Shown piece after piece: positions 47,342 to 55,250 of a DNA stretch of 64,000 bases. The DNA comes from Bifidobacterium [indicum] DSM 20214 = LMG 11587 (lineage in GTDB: Bacteria > Actinomycetota > Actinomycetes > Actinomycetales > Bifidobacteriaceae). The stretch's first letter is position 1; each line of letters opens with the position of its first letter. The translations under genes and the position numbers were made by a program. The notes beneath the pieces were generated by a model. The model worked only from the letters and a program-made list of their open reading frames with translations. It was not told the origin of the DNA and made no database searches. The stretch is from assembly GCF_000706765.1 (NCBI RefSeq), contig NZ_CP006018.1:434001-498000 (forward strand), given 5' to 3'.

Positions 47342-48034
47342 TTAGTGTTGTCCGTAGATGTTCTTGTATCGGTTGTTGAGTTTGGTGATGTCGTCGGCGG
47401 GGATGGGGATGGGGGTGCCTATCTGTTCGGCGGCCCATACGGTGTGGGCGACCTCTTCGGTCATGGCTGCGGCCTTGACGGCGTCCTCGGCGTCCTTGCC
47501 GATGGTGAAGGGGCCGTGGTTGCGCATGAGGACGGCGGGGCATCCGGGGTGGTCGGCGAGGGTGTCGACGACGCCTTTGCCGATGGCTTCGGATCCGATG
47601 AGTTCGAAGGGTCCGACGGGGACGTCGCCGCCGAATTCGTCGCCCATCATGGTCAGGGCGCAGGGGATGCTGCGGCCGGTGGCGGCCCAGGCGGTGGCGT
47701 AGGTGGAGTGGGTGTGGACGACGCCGTGGACGTCGGGCATGTGCCGGTAGATGTAGGCGTGGGAGAGGGTGTCGGAGGACGGTGCCTCGGTGCCGTCGAC
47801 GACGTTGCCTTCGAGGTCGGTGACGACCATGGAGGCGGGGGTGAGGTATTCGTAGCGCACCCCCGAGGGTTTGATGACCATGAGGTCGGCGGTCCTGAGG
47901 CGTTGGGAGACGTTGCCCGCGGTCCAGACGACCAGGTTCCATTTGAGCAGCTGTTCGTGCAGGGTGGCGACCTGCTCGCGCACCTGCTTGACCTCGGCAC
48001 GCACCTCAGACGAAAAATCAGCCAAACCAGCCAT
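47342..48034 (-). CDS. araD: L-ribulose-5-phosphate 4-epimerase
   Basis: A protein of 230 residues converting L-ribulose-5-phosphate to D-xylulose-5-phosphate, which enters the bifid shunt. The class II aldolase fold shows TAGNVSQR, the SSDTLSH segment, the zinc ligands HTHS and a third His in RNHGPF. The third codon position is unusually rich in C compared with its neighbours. It diverges from the GH43 gene across a region with a LacI-type operator; araA and araB are not in the window. Confidence 0.94.
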   Translation of the reverse strand: MAGLADFSSEVRAEVKQVREQVATLHEQLLKWNLVVWTAGNVSQRLRTADLMVIKPSGVRYEYLTPASMVVTDLEGNVVDGTEAPSSDTLSHAYIYRHMPDVHGVVHTHSTYATAWAATGRSIPCALTMMGDEFGGDVPVGPFELIGSEAIGKGVVDTLADHPGCPAVLMRNHGPFTIGKDAEDAVKAAAMTEEVAHTVWAAEQIGTPIPIPADDITKLNNRYKNIYGQH

Positions 48035-48080
48035 AACTCACTCCTTTGTTCGATATGGGACCATTGTATATGGTTTTGTG

Positions 48081-48094
48081 TGTTAGCGATAACA
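48081..48094. promoter_or_regulatory. LacI-type operator between araD and GH43
   Basis: TGTTAGCGATAACA is a palindrome with TGTTA/TAACA arms and a GC-type centre, the form recognised by sugar-responsive LacI-family repressors in actinobacteria. It lies about 47 bases upstream of araD and 206 bases upstream of GH43. The regulator is probably the LacI protein encoded at 50774. Confidence 0.7.
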
Positions 48095-48299
48095 ATGCAG
48101 TCATCATATAAGATTCCGTGGATTGGCAGGGGAGTGTTGCGCCTGGGTTGGTGTGAGGGGGCGACCTGATCAATCCGATTTGCCTGCCGGGTTCGGAGTG
48201 TATATAATTCCAGACTGAGACCGGTCACAGTGAAGTTGGACCGCAGAGTCCTAAAGTGGACGGTCGAGAGATTCATGCGAAGGCGCAGAAAGGAAACCA

Positions 48300-49295
48300 A
48301 TGGCGGAGATACCCAATCCCATCGTCCTACAGAGGGCGGATCCCTATGTCATACGGTATAAGGGGACTTACTACTTCACCGGTTCATACCCGGCGTTCGA
48401 TCGGATAGCCCTGCGCAAGGCCTCGAGACTGGAGGACCTGCAACGGGCCGAGGAGGTCGTGATCTGGGAGAAGCATGAGACCGGTCCCATGAGCCACCTG
48501 ATCTGGGCTCCGGAGCTGCACAGGATTCAGAACAAGTGGTACATCTACTTCGGCGCCGCTCCCAACGACGGGCAGTCCGATGACACCTTCAACCATCGGA
48601 TATTCTGCCTGGAAAACGAGGCCGAGGACCCGACCACGGGAACCTGGGTCGAGCGCGGCAAGGTGGAGACCGGTATGGATACCTTCAGCCTGGACGCCAC
48701 CAGTTTCGAACTCAACGGGAGCCAGTACCTGGTCTGGGGTCAGCAGGACCTCGATATTCCCGGTCATTCCAACCTTTACATCGCCCGTATGGAGAACCCC
48801 TGGACCCTGGCCACGACCCCGGTCATGCTGGCCAAGCCCGAATACGACTGGGAGTGCATCCGCTTCAAGGTCTGCGAGGGACCCGCGGTCATCACCCATG
48901 GTGACCGCATCTACATCACCTATTCGGCCTCCGGCACCGGCCCCGAATATGCCATGGGCATGCTCACCGCCGACCTGGATGCCGACCTGCTCGACGCGGC
49001 CTCCTGGAGCAAGTCTCCCAATCCGGTCTTCACCACCAATGCCGAGGCCCATATGTATGGGCCGGGTCATAACTCCTTCACCAAGGCGGAAGACGGCGTG
49101 ACCGACGTCATGGTCTACCACGTACGCAACTACACCGAAATCGTGGGCGATCCGCTCTATGAGCCCAATCGGCAGGCCTGCGCAAAGACCATTTCCTGGG
49201 GTACGGAAGGTCCGATTTTCGGCAAGCCCGAGGCCATGTCCCGCTGGACCCCCACCACCACCGAGGTTCTTCCCCCGGACGGTTCGCACGAGTAG
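48300..49295 (+). CDS. GH43-family glycosidase (probable alpha-L-arabinofuranosidase)
   Basis: A protein of 331 residues without a signal peptide, so it acts inside the cell. The five-bladed propeller residues are visible: catalytic base Asp in ADPYVIRYKG, the pKa-setting Asp in SLDATSFEL, the general acid Glu in CEGPAVI and the metal His in GPGHNSF. The following MFS symporter and the nearby araD point to import and cleavage of arabinose-containing oligosaccharides. Beta-xylosidase activity cannot be excluded. Confidence 0.88.
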   Translation: MAEIPNPIVLQRADPYVIRYKGTYYFTGSYPAFDRIALRKASRLEDLQRAEEVVIWEKHETGPMSHLIWAPELHRIQNKWYIYFGAAPNDGQSDDTFNHRIFCLENEAEDPTTGTWVERGKVETGMDTFSLDATSFELNGSQYLVWGQQDLDIPGHSNLYIARMENPWTLATTPVMLAKPEYDWECIRFKVCEGPAVITHGDRIYITYSASGTGPEYAMGMLTADLDADLLDAASWSKSPNPVFTTNAEAHMYGPGHNSFTKAEDGVTDVMVYHVRNYTEIVGDPLYEPNRQACAKTISWGTEGPIFGKPEAMSRWTPTTTEVLPPDGSHE

Positions 49296-49382
49296 TTCCC
49301 CGATGTACAGGCGGGCGGTCCGCCGGGCCGTCCCCACTGATAACAACCAATACTTCAATGTCAAAAGGCAGATGAGATTATC

Positions 49383-50672
49383 ATGAAATCACTACGCAGA
49401 CCAGTATTCTGGAACTTCGGTCTTCTGTTCTTCTTCTATTTCGCCACCTGGCAGCTGTCGGCCACGTTCCTGCCCATGTGGCTGCAGGATACCGCCGGCA
49501 TGAATGCCACCCACATCGGCATGCTGAACACGATTGCAGCCGTCGGGGCCCTGATCCTGCAGCCCATCTTCGGTCCCTTGCAGGATAAACTGGCCCTTCG
49601 CAAGAACCTCTTCTACTTCGTGGTCATCTGCATACTGTTCGTGGGGCCTCTCTTCAACTGGGTCTTCCTTCCGCTGATTCACTTCAACGAGATTCTCGGC
49701 GCAATCGTGGCCGGTGCCTATCTGAGCCTCTGTCTGAACGGCGGAGTGGGTATTGTCGAGGCCTACAACGAACGTTCGTCCCGCGCCTATGACTTCGAGT
49801 ACGGCCACGCCCGACTCTTCGGTTCGCTCGCCGGTGCCTGCGCCTCATTCGTGGGCGGGTACATGTACTCGGCCAACCCCTCATCCATCTTCTGGGGCAT
49901 GACCTTCTGCGGCGCCGTCCTGATCGTCCTCCTCAGTCTGGTCAAGGTGCCCAAGGACGCCATGGAGCGCGCCGAGGGTATAAACGATACCGAAGTGGGC
50001 GACAAGGAGGAGTTGGAGATCACCAAGGAGGACTTCGCCCGCAACACCTGGCGCAACCGCAGCTTCTGGGGTCTCGTCCTGCTGGTTATCGGTTCCGCCA
50101 CCATGTATGACGTGTTCGATCAGCAGTTCGCCAACTACTTCTCGAAGATGTTCGTCGAATCCAACATGGGCAACCTGGCCCAGGGCGAAGCCCTCTTCGC
50201 CAAGGTCGTGTCGGTGCAGATCCTGCTTGAGGCCTTCTTCATGCTCTTCATGCCCGCTCTGATCAACAAGATCGGTGCCAAGACCGGCCTGATCATCTAC
50301 GGTTCCATCCTCTTCATCAGGGTCCTGGGCTGCGCCTTCATCGCCAGCGTTCCCATGCTGATCTTCTGGCGTCTGCTTGCCTCCCTGGAGATGCCCTTCA
50401 TGCTGGTTTCGGTCATGAAGTACATCACCAGGATCTTCGATAAGAAGATGTCAGCCACGGTCTATATGTACGGGTTCGGCACAGCCAAACAGATCGGTGT
50501 CTCCATCTTCTCGATCGGCATGGGTGTGATGATCACCTCCATGGGCTTCAAGCACGCCTACCTGGTGCTGGCCGTCGTCATCGCCGTGCTCATCCTGCTT
50601 GGTTCCTCCCTGATGCGCTCTGACACCAAGGTCGTGCGTGCCGCGGAATCAGCCAAGGCCGTCGCCGACTGA
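49383..50672 (+). CDS. Oligosaccharide:H+ symporter family MFS permease
   Basis: A protein of 429 residues with twelve hydrophobic segments. The N-terminus FWNFGLLFFFYFATWQLSATF and the FEYGHARLFGSLAGA segment resemble LacY/RafB-type symporters. A charged loop lies between helices 6 and 7. Placed directly after GH43, it probably imports the arabinoside that GH43 cleaves. A terminator follows. Confidence 0.87.
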   Translation: MKSLRRPVFWNFGLLFFFYFATWQLSATFLPMWLQDTAGMNATHIGMLNTIAAVGALILQPIFGPLQDKLALRKNLFYFVVICILFVGPLFNWVFLPLIHFNEILGAIVAGAYLSLCLNGGVGIVEAYNERSSRAYDFEYGHARLFGSLAGACASFVGGYMYSANPSSIFWGMTFCGAVLIVLLSLVKVPKDAMERAEGINDTEVGDKEELEITKEDFARNTWRNRSFWGLVLLVIGSATMYDVFDQQFANYFSKMFVESNMGNLAQGEALFAKVVSVQILLEAFFMLFMPALINKIGAKTGLIIYGSILFIRVLGCAFIASVPMLIFWRLLASLEMPFMLVSVMKYITRIFDKKMSATVYMYGFGTAKQIGVSIFSIGMGVMITSMGFKHAYLVLAVVIAVLILLGSSLMRSDTKVVRAAESAKAVAD

Positions 50673-50698
50673 CCTTTTTGCGGGATGTATCATAAGAT

Positions 50699-50727
50699 GG
50701 CCCCTTGCTCGGGTGGAGCGAGGGGCC
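50699..50727 (+). terminator. Terminator between the symporter and lacI-type genes
   Basis: GGCCCCTTGCTC pairs with GAGCGAGGGGCC, with one G-T pair, around a five-base loop. Only a short TTC follows, so termination may be partial, leaving some readthrough into the regulator. Confidence 0.65.
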
Positions 50728-50773
50728 TTCGCATGTTTGCCGGGACATCCGGTCGGTGCAGGAAAGGTGGGGT

Positions 50774-51787
50774 ATGCGGGACAAGCCGATGACCATCAGG
50801 GATATCGCGAAGGAGGCCGGGGTCTCCAGGGCGACGGTATCGCGCTTCCTCAATGGCGGGCACTGGGTCAGCGAAGAGTCGGCCAAGCGCATTCAGGATG
50901 TCATCGACCGTACCGATTATGTGGCCAATGAGCGGGCTCGATCCCTGGCCACAGGACGTTCCAATTCAGTGGCCTTCCTGCTTGGGGAGCCCCAGGAGCT
51001 CCTCTTCGCGGATCCGAACTTCTCCACCCTGCTCAGGTCCATAGCCGATGAGCTGGGCCGCAAGGGCATGTCGCTGATCATGATGACGACCGACAATGAA
51101 AACGAGAACAGGCGCAACCTGAAATACCTGCGCGGCGGGCACGTCGACGGGGTGCTTCTCGTTGCCTGGCATCTCGGCGTGCGCAAGGGGCTGATCCACT
51201 CCCTGCATGCCATGGAGATGCCGGTGGTCGTTGCCGAATACCCCAGCGTCGACAGTGACTCCACCAGTTATGTGCATGTGGACGACTACCGTGGCGCCAT
51301 CCGCGCCACCCGGTACCTGGCTGAACGTGGTGCAGGGTCCATAGGTATGATTGCCGGCCCTGAGGGGCCATCGGGCACCCTGGCCCGTGTACGCGGATAT
51401 CGCGATGTGGTCAAGGACATGACGGGGGAGCCGGCCTGGATAGAGCACGGCGATTATTCCAAGGACAGCGGGCATGACGCCGCCCTGCGTCTTCTTGACC
51501 GTGCCCCGGACCTGGATGGGATTTTCGCCTCGTCGGATCTGATGGCTGTCGGTGCCATGCAGGCCTTGAGGGAGCGAGGCAAGAGCGTGCCGGGCGATGT
51601 GCAGGTGATCGGATTCGATGATCAGCCCCTGGCCCAGATATCCGAACCGCCCCTGACCACCATGCGCCAGCCTTTCGCAGAAATCGGCAAGCGTATGGTC
51701 GATCAGCTGCTCGTTCTTCTTGAGGGCGGTCTTCCGGTAGGCACCACCCTTCCCCTTGAATTGATTGTTCGCCAGACCACTCGTTAG
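50774..51787 (+). CDS. LacI-family transcriptional repressor
   Basis: A protein of 337 residues starting MRDKPMTIRDIAKEAGVS at 50774 with GGAAAGG upstream. The helix-turn-helix is IAKEAGVSRATVSRFLNG, followed by a hinge helix and a periplasmic-binding-type sugar domain ending in QVIGFDDQP. Its place after the arabinoside genes makes it the likely controller of araD and GH43 through the operator at 48081. The left arm of the large palindrome begins 92 bases after its stop. Confidence 0.92.
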   Translation: MRDKPMTIRDIAKEAGVSRATVSRFLNGGHWVSEESAKRIQDVIDRTDYVANERARSLATGRSNSVAFLLGEPQELLFADPNFSTLLRSIADELGRKGMSLIMMTTDNENENRRNLKYLRGGHVDGVLLVAWHLGVRKGLIHSLHAMEMPVVVAEYPSVDSDSTSYVHVDDYRGAIRATRYLAERGAGSIGMIAGPEGPSGTLARVRGYRDVVKDMTGEPAWIEHGDYSKDSGHDAALRLLDRAPDLDGIFASSDLMAVGAMQALRERGKSVPGDVQVIGFDDQPLAQISEPPLTTMRQPFAEIGKRMVDQLLVLLEGGLPVGTTLPLELIVRQTTR

Positions 51788-51819
51788 GGGAGCGGGCGAA
51801 CGGGGAACCGGATACCGGC

Positions 51820-51857
51820 CTGCTCTGTTCTGACTCAGTCTGAGTCGGCAGTGTTTT
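51820..51857 (+). terminator. Possible terminator after the lacI-type gene
   Basis: GACTCA at 51832-51837 and TGAGTC at 51841-51846, with outer CTGC/GCAG pairing, form a compact hairpin followed by TGTTTT. Confidence 0.6.
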
Positions 51858-51912
51858 ATGGGTACCTTTGACGGGAGGGATGTCCTCTTCAGGGTGGTTT
51901 TCTGTATCGGTT

Positions 51913-52387
51913 CTAGTGAGTATTGGACCGGGAGAAGGGGTCGAAATTCGAATCCTGGTTGCGGACGTATTCCATTTCAGTGGTTGCCCGGTCCGCAGCA
52001 TCAGGGCCGACCATGTCCTCAATGAAGGAGAGGGCCATATCGATACCGGCGGAGATGCCTGATGAGGTGCGGAAGTTCCCATCTACCGTCCAGCGGGCAT
52101 CACGAATCCAGGTGACTCGATCACTTACACTGGTCACCCAGTCGAAGGCCAGGTCGTTCGAAGTCGCTCGGCGGCCGTTCAACAGGCCTGTGGCTGCCAG
52201 CAGGGCCGACCCTGTACAGACGGTCAGCACATGTGAGGCTTCGCATGAAAGATCTCTGAGCCTATCCAACCACTGACGGTCCTTGCTGAGGGGACGTGTG
52301 CCATCGCCACCGGGGATGAGGAGAATCCCGCGATGGTCAATCTCGTTCGGTCCTACGGCGGAGACCGGAACATGACCTGCCCCACAC
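51913..52387 (-). pseudogene. DJ-1/PfpI family protein, N-terminally deleted copy
   Basis: The frame from CGAGHVPVSAVGPNE to the stop is almost identical to the intact copy at 57571-58176, including VCTGSALLAATG with the nucleophile Cys. The first 45 or so residues are gone. They are replaced at a junction near 52387 by sequence from within grpB, so the original start is lost. Any open frame reaching further upstream consists of antisense grpB sequence. This is a deletion-derived remnant. Confidence 0.85.
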
Positions 52388-52737
52388 CTCCTCCAGGTAA
52401 GGCCGACTGCGGATATGAAGCGAATCGTTGAAAAATTGGAAAGTGCCGGTTGGTTCGTCATGTACCAAGACATCAGTCAAGGCGAAATCGACCTCAACAA
52501 GGGGCTATACGGAAGACGGGTTCACCGACAAGGTCTATCGTCTGTACGTTAAGCGGCTTGGAGATTGGGACGAACTGGTTTTCCGGGACTATCTCGAAAA
52601 TCATCCGAAGGTGGCAGCTGACTATGCGGCGCTCAAACTCGACCTACTCTCAAAGTTCAAGTACACCGCACCGCCTACACCGAAGCCAAAACCGCCTTCA
52701 CTCGTACTGTTGTAAAACGGGCCAGAGCCGGCGAATA
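52388..52737 (+). pseudogene. GrpB-family remnant, truncated and twice frameshifted
   Basis: It begins inside the gene at sequence equal to the ADMKRIVEKLESAGW part of GrpB, so about 75 N-terminal residues are missing. The frame breaks at GGGG 52501-52504, the same place as in the right-arm copy. A second break (one base missing) follows after KFKY near 52660. The remainder matches GYTEDGF and LGDWDELVFRDYL of GrpB. No functional product is expected. Confidence 0.85.
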
Positions 52738-52937
52738 AGGGTCCGTGGTCATGTAAAGGACCGGTGGTGCGCTTGCTGTAACTTGCGGGCGCAGTGATGT
52801 TCTTCGACTGATTTGAGTTCCGCATCTGGCCCAGGCCGTTCCCCGTTTGCTATATCATGGCATACGAAACTGCGCAAGTGTAGTTATTGACTTGTGCAGG
52901 TGAGGAGGATAACAAAGGGGAAAGGACTCCGCTCATC

Positions 52938-53789
52938 ATGGATGATGAAACAACCACGCTGCCGACCGCTCAGGACGATACAGTAAGTCGGAAGTGCACG
53001 CAGTCAACACCACCGCCCGAGCGGAACAAAGAAATCAAACGGTTGCCAAAATCAGGCAGGAAATCCTCGTGGATAGCTGTGCTTGTAACTATCCTCCTTG
53101 CTATAGGTACTGCTTCTTGCAGCGAGGCAAAACCGACGGAATCCCTGGGACACCAAGATCTGAGTGTCAAATACGTCGGAACTAGGGAAGATCCTAAAGA
53201 AACACGCGTGGAATTCGAACGCGCCAAAACTAATCTGGCAGTTGCCTCTGATAAAGAAGACAGCTGGAACGTGGAGCAGGTAGCGGCGAAGGCCGAAAAG
53301 AAGGCTGATAAGAAGAAGTCGGGAAAGAAGAAGTCTGGTAAGAAGAACTCCGGAAAGAAGAAGTCTGGTAAGAAGAACTCCGGGAAGAAGAAGGCTGATA
53401 AGAAGAACTCCGAGAAGAAGAAGGAGAAGAAGAAGGAGAAGAAGAAGGCTGAAAAGAGGAAGGCCGAGAAGAAAAAAGCCGAAAAGAAGAAAGCCGAAGA
53501 GGAACGGGCAGCCAGGGAAAGGGCCGAACAGGAACAGGCGGCTCAGCAGGCTGCTGCTGAACAGGCGGCACGGCAGGCAGCTGAACAAGCGGCTCAGGAG
53601 CAAGCTCGTCAGGCTGCTGAGCAGGCGGCACGGCAGCAAGCCCAGATGCAGGCTCCTGCTCCGGATGCAAATGTGGTCTATCCGAACTGTGCCGCGGTAC
53701 GTGCCGCAGGTAGAGCTCCCCTGTATGCGGGGGAGCCTGGATACCACCCCGCACTTGATCGCGATCACGATGGTATAGCCTGCGAATAA
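52938..53789 (+). CDS. Lysine-rich membrane protein with C-terminal Excalibur domain (left arm)
   Basis: A protein of 283 residues starting MDDETTTLP at 52938, with GGGGAAAGG about 12 bases upstream. A basic stretch precedes a hydrophobic segment (about 45-62) ending in ASC, which could be a membrane anchor or atypical lipobox. The middle is dominated by Lys-rich repeats (KKKSG, KKNSG units, then KKAEKK), followed by an Ala/Gln-rich helix. The last 37 residues form an Excalibur domain: NCAAVRAAGRAPLY and DRDHDGIACE, with two Cys and a calcium-loop DxDxDG. It is a paralogue of the protein at 56003-56644. Probably envelope-exposed; function unknown. Confidence 0.85.
   Translation: MDDETTTLPTAQDDTVSRKCTQSTPPPERNKEIKRLPKSGRKSSWIAVLVTILLAIGTASCSEAKPTESLGHQDLSVKYVGTREDPKETRVEFERAKTNLAVASDKEDSWNVEQVAAKAEKKADKKKSGKKKSGKKNSGKKKSGKKNSGKKKADKKNSEKKKEKKKEKKKAEKRKAEKKKAEKKKAEEERAARERAEQEQAAQQAAAEQAARQAAEQAAQEQARQAAEQAARQQAQMQAPAPDANVVYPNCAAVRAAGRAPLYAGEPGYHPALDRDHDGIACE
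53308..53424 (+). repeat. 15-base tandem repeats encoding KKxSGK
   Basis: Near-identical 15-base units such as AAGAAGTCTGGTAAG and AAGAACTCCGGAAAG repeat about seven times inside the Lys-rich coding region. The right-arm paralogue lacks them, so the expansion is specific to this arm. Confidence 0.8.
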
Positions 53790-53815
53790 CGGACAAGGAG
53801 TCCGGCTATTTCAGT

Positions 53816-53862
53816 CCGGTCAGAGTGCTGCCGAGGTTCTTTGCGGCGAGTACTCTGACCGG
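53816..53862 (+). terminator. Terminator of the left-arm Excalibur gene
   Basis: CCGGTCAGAGT pairs with ACTCTGACCGG, extended inward by CT/AG and GCCG/CGGC pairing with a bulge, and is followed by GTTTGTGTTT. The right arm has a homologous hairpin at 55929-55975. Confidence 0.85.
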
Positions 53863-53979
53863 GTTTGTGTTTGGATCAGTTTATTGCGGTCTATGTCTGA
53901 TTAACGACTCCATATCCGGTTGAACGGTTGAATGTCTATACCGTCTTAATTGAAGAACATGCCAGGTGAAACAGGTCTC

Positions 53980-54008
53980 CCGTTCTTCTTGGTCGGCAAG
54001 AAGAACGG
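53980..54008. other. Perfect 12-base-pair hairpin of unknown role
   Basis: CCGTTCTTCTTG and CAAGAAGAACGG flank a GTCGG loop with no mismatch and no T-run on either side. It lies in the part of the left arm that the right arm lacks. Confidence 0.6.
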
Positions 54009-54141
54009 TGGGTGACCTTCATTGAATTAAAGGCAAGGCGTGAGTGTATGGACGCTCCGCGAGAGTGCAAGTGCTTATCCAGCTTCACTGAACACGGGAC
54101 CTCACAACCTGGACGCCAGGCGTGGTACAGTAGTACGCGTT

Positions 54142-54214
54142 GCCCCGGTAGCTCAGGAGATAGAGCACTTCTCTCCTAAAGAAGGTGTCGTGCGTTCGAA
54201 TCGCATCCGGGGCA
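54142..54214 (+). tRNA. tRNA-Arg (CCT), copy 1
   Basis: A 73-base cloverleaf: acceptor GCCCCGG/CCGGGGC with discriminator A, anticodon stem CTTCT/AGAAG, loop CTCCTAA giving anticodon CCT, and T-loop TTCGAAT. CCA is not encoded. It differs from copy 2 (minus strand, 55755-55827) at one base: A at 54158 in the D-loop, where copy 2 has G. This may affect the conserved G18-G19 pair. The minus-strand HTH gene overlaps its 3' half. Confidence 0.93.
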
Positions 54215-54562
54215 CTCTGACGACTCAGGCATAAGGAAATACCTGGGCATTGCAGCCCCTGCCGGAGTCAGTGAACCTTGTTGTATACCCATCCTGTTGA
54301 TTGTCTTCATCATGGAATCATCCATAAGCGCCTCGGGGGTGGTGTCCAAAAAGTTGGCTGTATTGACCAAATCAGGAACCGACCACTGGGTTTTCCCGCT
54401 CAGTTTTACGGATATGGTGGAACGGCGCACTCCGAGGTAATCCGCCAAGCTCGACTGGCTCTTGCCGGTGGCGGTCAGCATGACTTTTACGTTGAAGGAA
54501 ATAACGTTCTCCACCTGATTAGGATCGAGTCGCGTCACTTCCATTTCTTGCACTGAACTCAT
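54176..54562 (-). CDS. HTH (XRE-like) DNA-binding protein ending inside tRNA-Arg 1 (left arm)
   Basis: A protein of 128 residues starting MSSVQEMEV behind AGGAAG. The helix-turn-helix is in SQSSLADYLGVRRSTISVKLSG, with a second helical region to ALMDDS. The tail YFLMPESSECPGCDSNARHLL reads into the antisense strand of the tRNA gene, and the TAG stop overlaps the anticodon. The right-arm homologue ends identically. It resembles phage or plasmid repressors and is divergent from the small HTH gene, across a region with an inverted repeat. Confidence 0.8.
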   Translation of the reverse strand: MSSVQEMEVTRLDPNQVENVISFNVKVMLTATGKSQSSLADYLGVRRSTISVKLSGKTQWSVPDLVNTANFLDTTPEALMDDSMMKTINRMGIQQGSLTPAGAAMPRYFLMPESSECPGCDSNARHLL

Positions 54563-54584
54563 TGCACTTCCTTCTACTATGTCC

Positions 54585-54611
54585 TTGTGATAGCAACACT
54601 TTACATCACAA
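54585..54611. promoter_or_regulatory. Candidate operator between divergent HTH genes (left arm)
   Basis: TTGTGAT at 54585-54591 and ATCACAA at 54605-54611 are perfect inverted repeats whose centres are 20 bases (two helical turns) apart. They sit between the starts of the two divergent HTH genes, as in a CI/Cro-type switch. Confidence 0.5.
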
Positions 54612-54648
54612 CTTGCGTTTCTTCCAGTTCAACACTATGTTGTTCAAT

Positions 54649-54890
54649 ATGAATGAACTAGTACATGCTGGCGTGAACACGAACATGAAGCAGTGGCTAG
54701 CTGATCAGCATATTTCTTACAGGGCTCTGGCTCGGATACTTCGTATCTCTTCCTCGTCAGTCTGCAAGAAAGTAAATGGAGCGTCAGTTGGCAGGCAGAC
54801 GAGCTGCATACATTGAACAAGCAATTCGGCCTTTCTGCTGATTTTGTTCTCGGCTTCTGCGACAAGGCAAAGGTTCTTCAGCCTGTATGA
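54649..54890 (+). pseudogene. Small HTH protein, frameshifted (left arm)
   Basis: From ATG 54649 the frame reads MNELVHAGVNTNMKQWL, then SYRALARILRISSSSVCKKVNG, and then breaks near 54780. In another frame it resumes as VSWQADELHTLNKQFGLSADFVLGF and ends at TGA 54888-54890. The joined sequence aligns over its length with the intact 70-residue protein at 55038-55250 (shared GLS-DFV-G). One or two bases have been gained or lost, so the gene is probably dead. Confidence 0.75.
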
Positions 54891-54892
54891 GA

Positions 54893-54927
54893 TACGGCTT
54901 CCCGTCTAATGCAGATAGGAAGCCGTA
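54893..54927. other. Hairpin at the palindrome centre
   Basis: TACGGCTTCC at 54893-54902 pairs with GGAAGCCGTA at 54918-54927. No T-run follows. It starts just after the frameshifted small HTH gene and may end its transcript, or be a relic of the palindrome centre. Confidence 0.5.
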
Positions 54928-55037
54928 GATGAAATGACCGAAGGTACATCCAGACAATCTTGGCGGAGCGACCGGATGCGCCTGCTGACATTTCATGGGA
55001 GGTCTCTTGGTCGTCAAACCAGGGGCTCCTTTTGATA

Positions 55038-55250
55038 TCAGTCAGTTTTGGCTAGCGGGCTGTCACTAATGCCAATGACAAAATCGGACGATAAACCGAA
55101 TAACCGATGAAGGGCAATCAAGTCGCTTTGCTGCCAGGTGGTATTACCTCGCACTTTATTGCTTACGTTCACAGGAGTCTGGTTCAGCATCCCGGCAAGA
55201 GCAGAATAAGAAAGGCCTCTACTCTGCATCCAGTGGTACATGTTTGACAT
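55038..55250 (-). CDS. Small HTH (Cro-like) protein (right arm)
   Basis: A protein of 70 residues, MSNMYHWMQSRGLSYSALA, possibly starting at the second Met (55241). The helix-turn-helix spans LSYSALAGMLNQTPVNVSNKVRG, followed by a TTWQQSDLIALHRLFGL helix pair. It diverges from the larger HTH gene, a classic repressor/antirepressor layout. Its ribosome site is weak. Base composition is less GC-rich than the chromosome around it. Confidence 0.7.
   Translation of the reverse strand: MSNMYHWMQSRGLSYSALAGMLNQTPVNVSNKVRGNTTWQQSDLIALHRLFGLSSDFVIGISDSPLAKTD

Larger units (their letters stand above)
53790..54141 (+). other. Intergenic region with arm-specific AT-rich insert before tRNA-Arg 1
   Basis: These 352 bases carry the Excalibur gene terminator, a perfect hairpin at 53980-54008, and the tRNA promoter region with TACAGT near 54126. 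About 180 bases between terminator and tRNA promoter have no counterpart in the other arm and are noticeably AT-rich. No coding sequence is visible. Confidence 0.6.
51879..54960. repeat. Left arm of a large imperfect inverted duplication
   Basis: This arm mirrors 54980-58210. Order from outside inward: pfpI remnant, grpB remnant, Excalibur protein, tRNA-Arg(CCT), larger HTH gene, small HTH gene. The outer limit is exact: the sequence matches the right arm up to GATGTCCTCTTC at 51879 and differs beyond. Outer and tRNA segments are nearly identical to the other arm; the HTH genes are strongly diverged. The inner limit is approximate because the centre is no longer alignable by eye. Confidence 0.85.

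Noticed and set aside
46422-47942. 506-codon minus-strand frame across the glycosylase and araD
   Set aside because: It overlaps two well-supported genes and its N-terminal half is Arg/His/Pro-rich out-of-frame araD sequence.
53308-53424. CRISPR array
   Set aside because: The repeats are 15-base coding units without spacers, in frame inside a Lys-rich protein.
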